NCBI GenBank assembly: GCA_049688595.1
Contig: JBAVLA010000281.1
Span: 1 to 8,927 of the forward strand
DNA length: 8,927 nucleotides
Source of the DNA: Prado023 sp049688595
Lineage (GTDB): Bacteria > Actinomycetota > Actinomycetes > S36-B12 > CAIYMF01
Direction: 5' to 3'
Both the position numbers and the translations under genes were made by a program. The notes beneath the pieces were generated by a model. The model did no database searches. It saw only the letters and a list, made by a program, of their open reading frames with translations, and had not been told where the DNA came from. This document shows, in pieces, positions 5,063-8,927 of this stretch (its first letter is position 1; each line of letters begins with the position of its first letter).

Positions 5063-6304
5063 TCAGTCGACCGACTGCGACCCCGCGTGGATGTTCAGCA
5101 GCAGTCCGATCCCGATCCACGCGGCGAACATCGACGATCCCCCGTACGAGACGAAGGGCAGCGGGACCCCCGTGACGGGCATGATCCCCAGGTTCATCCC
5201 GATGCTCTCGAAGGACTGGAACGCGATCCACATGACCACGCCGGCCGCGACCAGCCGACCGAAGACGTCACGGGCGCGCAGGGCGATCGTGAGCCCGCGC
5301 CAGAGCACGACGCCCAGCAGCGCGAGCATCGCGACGACGCCCACGAACCCGAGTTCCTCCCCGACGACGGAGAACACGAAGTCGGTGTGGTTGAAGGGCA
5401 CGAAACCGCCCTGGGTCTGCGAGCCCGCGCGCAATCCCTGGCCGAGCAGCCCGCCGGCCCCGATCGCGATGCGCGCCTGCTGCGTGTTGTAGCCGAAGGT
5501 CCGGGCGCCATCATCCGGGCGTGCGAACGCGGTCAACCGGTCGACCTGGTAGTCCTCGACCAGCCCCATCGCGAACGCACCGGCCACGGCGGCGGCGCCG
5601 GCGAAACCCAGGCCGACGAGGTGGCGTGCCGGCACGCCAGCCACCGCGAGCATCCCGACGCCTATCGAAGTGATGACCAGGACCGTACCCAGGTCCGGCT
5701 GCAGCAGGATGAGGCCGACGGGCACGGCAGCGATGGCCAGCGCGCGCAGCACCGTGCCGTTGCTGGGGGCGTCACCCGGGTCGCGATCGGCCAGGACCAG
5801 GGCCACGCCGACGATGATGCTCACCTTCGCGAACTCCGAAGGCTGGACTGTGAACCCGGCGGGCAGCCGGATCCAGGCGTGCGCCCCATTGATCGTGCTG
5901 CCCAAGGGTGAGAGCACGAGGAGCAGTCCCGCCAGGCTCGCCCCGTAGAGCATCGGCGCGTACCGCCGGATCGCGCGGTGGCCCATGCGGGCGACCATCC
6001 CGCACATCACCAGGCCGATGCCGAGGTTCGCCACATGTCGCGCCCCCGAGGCCAGCGGCCATTGGCCCGAGGCTTCAAGCCTGGTCGACGTGGCCGACCA
6101 CACCAGGACAGCGCCCAGCAGGGACATCGAAGCCGCCGCGAGCACCAGCGGCCAGTCCCACTCCTGGAGCCGGGGGGGCGGACTGGGCCGGCCTGACGCT
6201 GGGCCGGGCACGGGTGGCAGGAGGGCGCGGGGGTGCCCGGCGACGATCGGCCGCGCCCGCAGTGCGCGGGCCAGGGTCCCGAGCGGCGGCTTGGACCGGC
6301 TCAT
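5063..6304 (-). CDS. rodA: RodA, SEDS-family peptidoglycan glycosyltransferase
   Basis: The 413-residue product is a polytopic membrane protein of the RodA/FtsW/SpoVE family. These enzymes polymerise lipid II into glycan strands together with a class B PBP. About ten hydrophobic segments run from residue 52 to 405. Family motifs are AHAWIRLPAGFTVQPSEFAK (141-160), LQPDLGT (201-207), the loop with NHTDFVFSVVGEELGF (305-320), and MPVTGVPLPFVSYGGSS (375-391). D308 in HTDF aligns with the catalytic aspartate of the family. Pairing with an adjacent PBP2 rather than PBP3 and divisome genes favours RodA over FtsW. The ATG at 6304 overlaps the mrdA stop by four bases, which sets the start. The roughly 50-residue Pro/Arg-rich stretch before the first membrane segment is longer than in textbook RodA and is probably a disordered cytoplasmic tail. 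Confidence 0.95.
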   Translation of the reverse strand: MSRSKPPLGTLARALRARPIVAGHPRALLPPVPGPASGRPSPPPRLQEWDWPLVLAAASMSLLGAVLVWSATSTRLEASGQWPLASGARHVANLGIGLVMCGMVARMGHRAIRRYAPMLYGASLAGLLLVLSPLGSTINGAHAWIRLPAGFTVQPSEFAKVSIIVGVALVLADRDPGDAPSNGTVLRALAIAAVPVGLILLQPDLGTVLVITSIGVGMLAVAGVPARHLVGLGFAGAAAVAGAFAMGLVEDYQVDRLTAFARPDDGARTFGYNTQQARIAIGAGGLLGQGLRAGSQTQGGFVPFNHTDFVFSVVGEELGFVGVVAMLALLGVVLWRGLTIALRARDVFGRLVAAGVVMWIAFQSFESIGMNLGIMPVTGVPLPFVSYGGSSMFAAWIGIGLLLNIHAGSQSVD

Positions 6305-8517
6305 CGCCTGGCCGTCTCCGCTGCGGTTCTGCCCGCTCCGGGGCTGGCCTGGGTGGACATGCCGGCGGACCCGCCCGTGGCCGCACCGGTCGCGGCGCCC
6401 TCCGGGCTCGACGGCACCCCATCGGGACTGATCGTGGGCAGGCCTTCGGCGACGTCCCCGCCTGCCAGCACGCTGCGCGCCGGATCGGCGTGTCCGTCGC
6501 GCACGCCGAACAGCGCGTCGTAGATCGACCGGACGCCACGGCCCGCGGCCCCGGCGCCGGTTCCGCCCTGGGAGACCATCATGACCACGGCGTACCGCGG
6601 CTCGTCAGCCGGGGCGAAGCTGGCGAACCAGGATGTGGCCTGTCGCCCGTACACCTCCGCAGTACCGGTCTTGCCTGCCAACGGGACCTCGTCGACCGGG
6701 AAGCCGGCGAACGCGCCGCGGGCACTGCCGGACTCGATGACTCCACGCAGCCCTGCCCGCAGGTAGGCCAGGTCCGCCGCCGGGACGTCCAGGGTACCCG
6801 CCGGCTCGGGGTTGATCCGCGCGGCCACGGTCCCGTCGGCGTCTAGAAGCGCACTGCCCACCCTCGGCTTCCACAGCGTCCCGCCGTTGGCAATCGCCGC
6901 GTAGGCAACCGCGAGCTGCAGCACGGTGGCGGTCGTGTCACCCTGGCCGATGGACGCGTTCAGCGCATCACCGACCCGCCAGCGCATCCCGTCGCGGCAG
7001 TTGTCCTGGGCCAGCTGCGTCAGGTAGGCGGCCCGCTCAGGGTCGGCGACCTCAGGGAATCCCTGCGCTGCCTGACGGCACCACTGGTCGTGCAGATCGT
7101 CCCACCGGGCCTGCTTCAGGGCCCGGGATGCTACCGTCCCGGAGACTTCGCCGGGCAGGTCGATCCCGGTGGCTCGGCCGAACCCGAAGTCCGCAGCGGC
7201 ATTGGCGATGGCATCTACCGCCGCAGCGCCGCTGGCGTCATCGGAGCCCGGCGACGCGACGCTGACCTCGCCCGCCCGCCACATCTGGTGTGCTATCCGG
7301 TAGAAGATCGTGTCGCAGGAGACCTCCAGTGCCCGGGCCATGGTGATCCGGCCGTGCGACTTGGACTCGTAGTTGCGGAACGCCCGGTCCCCCACGCGGT
7401 ACTTGGCCGGGCAGGGCAGCGGCGACGTGCCCGACACGCCGTACGCCAGGGCGGCTGCGGTGCTGACAACCTTGAACGTCGACGCCGGGGCCAGCGCCGA
7501 CTGCAGCGCGCGGTTGAGCAGCGGCAGCCCCGCCGACGGGTCGGTCAGGCGCGCGTAGTCGGCCGACGAGATCCCCCCAGTCCATAGGTTCGCGTCGTAC
7601 GTGGGCGCCGAGGCCATGGCCAGGACCGCCCCGGTGCGGACGTCGAGCACCACTGCGGCTCCTCCGTCGGCAACGAAGGGGCGGTTGGTCACCCTGTCCA
7701 TCCGTGCGCGGGCACGCTTCATCACTGCGGCGAGCTGTTGCTCGACGACCGCCTGCAGCTTCGCGTCGATGCTGGTCACGAGGGTCTGCCCCGGCACGGC
7801 AGGGGCTGCCACGCCGGCCGACTCCCGATGCCCCGCGCTGTCGACGGTCACCCGCTCCAACCCGGGGCTGCCGCGCAAGGCCTCGTCGTACTGCAGCTCC
7901 AAGCCGCTGCGGCCCTTGGTCACCCCGGCAAGGCCCGGATCGGAGGCAAGGTCCTCGGCCGTGAGCTCGCCGACGTATCCGAGCGCTTGGGCGGCCACCG
8001 AGCCGAGGGGGTACTGCCGCACCGGCGTGCTCACCACCTGGATCCCGGGGAAGCCGTCCGGATCAGCCATGACCTGGCCCGCCGGCTCGATCCCGACGTC
8101 GCTGGCGACCACCGGATCAGCCCCGGGTGCCCCGTTCCAGCAGTCCGGCAGTGGCTTGGCCCCGGCCGTCCCGCAGTTGCGGAGCCGGGCGGCCAACGAT
8201 TCAGCCGGGACCCCGACCAATCCGGCGAGCCGGTCCAGCACCGCCGCGCCGTCGTCGTCGAGCAGTCGCAGCGTCCGCCGGGAGACCGTCACGTCCAGCG
8301 CGATGCGGTTGGTCGCAAGGGCTCGGCCCCGCTGGTCGAGGACCATCCCCCGGGCTGCGGGCAGGACCAGGTCCCGCATCCGGTTGTCGACGGCGGCGGC
8401 CGCGGCCTCGGCCCCGCCGAGGACCTGCAGGTCGAAGGCCCGCGCGCCCAGCGTGACCAGCAGCGACATGACCAGGGCCGCGAGGATGAACAGGCGCGCG
8501 TGGATCCGGTCGGTCAT
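6301..8517 (-). CDS. mrdA: Penicillin-binding protein 2, elongation transpeptidase
   Basis: The 738-residue class B PBP cross-links peptidoglycan peptides during cell elongation, working with RodA. It has a short cytoplasmic start, one membrane anchor (about 9-29), a PBP dimer/pedestal domain (about 50-215, beginning with ARGMVLDQRGRALATN), and a transpeptidase domain (about 285-670). Catalytic motifs are STFK (S346, K349), SCD (S400-D402, the SxN-type motif) and KTGT (616-619). The residue before the STFK serine is Ala, where Gly is usual. Four extracytoplasmic cysteines, C115/C126 and C480/C507, could form disulfides. Residues from about 672 to 738 form a Gly/Ala/Pro/Ser-rich tail with no recognisable domain; no PASTA repeats are seen. 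The start ATG at 8517 overlaps the mreD stop by four bases and the stop overlaps the rodA start by four, so all three genes are probably translationally coupled. The protein should be a beta-lactam target. Confidence 0.96.
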   Translation of the reverse strand: MTDRIHARLFILAALVMSLLVTLGARAFDLQVLGGAEAAAAAVDNRMRDLVLPAARGMVLDQRGRALATNRIALDVTVSRRTLRLLDDDGAAVLDRLAGLVGVPAESLAARLRNCGTAGAKPLPDCWNGAPGADPVVASDVGIEPAGQVMADPDGFPGIQVVSTPVRQYPLGSVAAQALGYVGELTAEDLASDPGLAGVTKGRSGLELQYDEALRGSPGLERVTVDSAGHRESAGVAAPAVPGQTLVTSIDAKLQAVVEQQLAAVMKRARARMDRVTNRPFVADGGAAVVLDVRTGAVLAMASAPTYDANLWTGGISSADYARLTDPSAGLPLLNRALQSALAPASTFKVVSTAAALAYGVSGTSPLPCPAKYRVGDRAFRNYESKSHGRITMARALEVSCDTIFYRIAHQMWRAGEVSVASPGSDDASGAAAVDAIANAAADFGFGRATGIDLPGEVSGTVASRALKQARWDDLHDQWCRQAAQGFPEVADPERAAYLTQLAQDNCRDGMRWRVGDALNASIGQGDTTATVLQLAVAYAAIANGGTLWKPRVGSALLDADGTVAARINPEPAGTLDVPAADLAYLRAGLRGVIESGSARGAFAGFPVDEVPLAGKTGTAEVYGRQATSWFASFAPADEPRYAVVMMVSQGGTGAGAAGRGVRSIYDALFGVRDGHADPARSVLAGGDVAEGLPTISPDGVPSSPEGAATGAATGGSAGMSTQASPGAGRTAAETARR

Positions 8518-8927
8518 TGGGCCCGCACCGGGGTCAGGGGCTGGTCACCGCCACGGGATGCCGACAGGTCTGGCCTGGACCGTGCCGCCACGAGGAGCGC
8601 GGCCGGGGCCAGCAGAAGGCCGTACCCACCGCTGGCAAGCGCGGCCAGCCCGGCCGAGGGCGCCACGGGGACCCCGGCGAACCAGAGGACGGCGGTGCGG
8701 GCCAGCACCGCGGCTGCCGCACCGGCCGCCATCAGGAGCATCGCCCCGAAGGGCCCGGGGCGACCAGTAGCGACGGCCTGCCCCATGCCTGCCCCGACGG
8801 CGACCAGCACGAGCAGCCAACCACCCAGCGGGCCCGCGGCCGGCGGCAGCATGTCCAGCAGCAGGCCGGCCCAGGCACCGGCCAGGCCCCCGGCCAACGG
8901 GCCCCGGGCGTAGGCCGCAGCCAGGAC
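8514..8927 (-). CDS. mreD: MreD, rod-shape membrane protein, C-terminal part, truncated by the window edge
   Basis: The last 137 residues are visible and the frame is open through the right edge, so the start lies outside the window. MreD is a small inner-membrane protein of the elongation complex, linked to MreC, MreB, RodA and PBP2. The visible part is very hydrophobic with about four membrane segments. The stretch GLLLDMLPPAAGPLGGWLL is typical of MreD, and the tail after the last segment is short and polar, ending in TPVRAQ. MreD proteins are usually about 160-180 residues, so roughly 25-45 are missing. A TTG at 8897 is not a plausible start because the MreD-like frame continues upstream of it. 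The assignment depends partly on position directly before mrdA and rodA, because MreD sequences are poorly conserved. Confidence 0.87.
   Translation of the reverse strand, partial: VLAAAYARGPLAGGLAGAWAGLLLDMLPPAAGPLGGWLLVLVAVGAGMGQAVATGRPGPFGAMLLMAAGAAAAVLARTAVLWFAGVPVAPSAGLAALASGGYGLLLAPAALLVAARSRPDLSASRGGDQPLTPVRAQ

Noticed and set aside
4971..5231. Extension of ppk2 upstream to 5231
   Set aside because: It would overlap the conserved 3' end of rodA, and the added residues do not resemble PPK2.
8895..8897. TTG at 8897 as the start of mreD
   Set aside because: The frame continues upstream with MreD-like hydrophobic sequence, and the protein would be shorter than usual, so the gene is cut by the window edge.

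Overview
The window is high-GC DNA whose genes all lie on the minus strand, so it is read from right to left. The gene order and protein families point to an actinobacterium that keeps the mre cell-shape cluster: mreD, a class B penicillin-binding protein, rodA, then a radical-SAM pair and an RNase E/G-type gene. I cannot name a genus. I see no tRNA, rRNA, CRISPR array, insertion sequence or phage gene, and composition and codon use look uniform, so this reads as core chromosome.

Layout in transcription order: the 3' part of mreD (8927-8514, cut by the window edge), mrdA/PBP2 (8517-6301) and rodA (6304-5063) form a tightly coupled unit, with 4-bp ATGA overlaps at both junctions. MreD would anchor the elongation complex, RodA polymerises glycan from lipid II, and PBP2 cross-links the peptides. 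After a 104-bp gap holding a 9-bp-stem hairpin comes ppk2 (4958-3960), a one-domain polyphosphate:NDP phosphotransferase. Nineteen bases later starts a radical-SAM protein of the TIGR03960 type (3940-1934), whose stop overlaps the GTG start of its partner, a TIGR03936/DUF2344 protein (1937-1167), by 4 bp.

A 398-bp gap (1166-769) follows. It is not empty: it has an imperfect hairpin just after the upstream stop, a good extended -10 promoter element (1087-1079), and then about 300 nt of leader that can fold into seven consecutive stem-loops. The last one displays the Shine-Dalgarno sequence of the next gene in its loop. That gene (768-1, cut by the left edge) encodes a disordered, acidic/proline-rich and arginine-clustered N-terminus that I assign, mainly from context and composition, to ribonuclease E/G (rne). 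Its S1 and catalytic domains lie outside the window.

The strongest candidates for something undescribed are the structured rne leader, which suggests autoregulation reached by an architecture different from that of E. coli, and the uncharacterised two-protein radical-SAM module encoded next to rne, with a polyphosphate-driven nucleotide kinase just upstream. Both are inferences from sequence layout.
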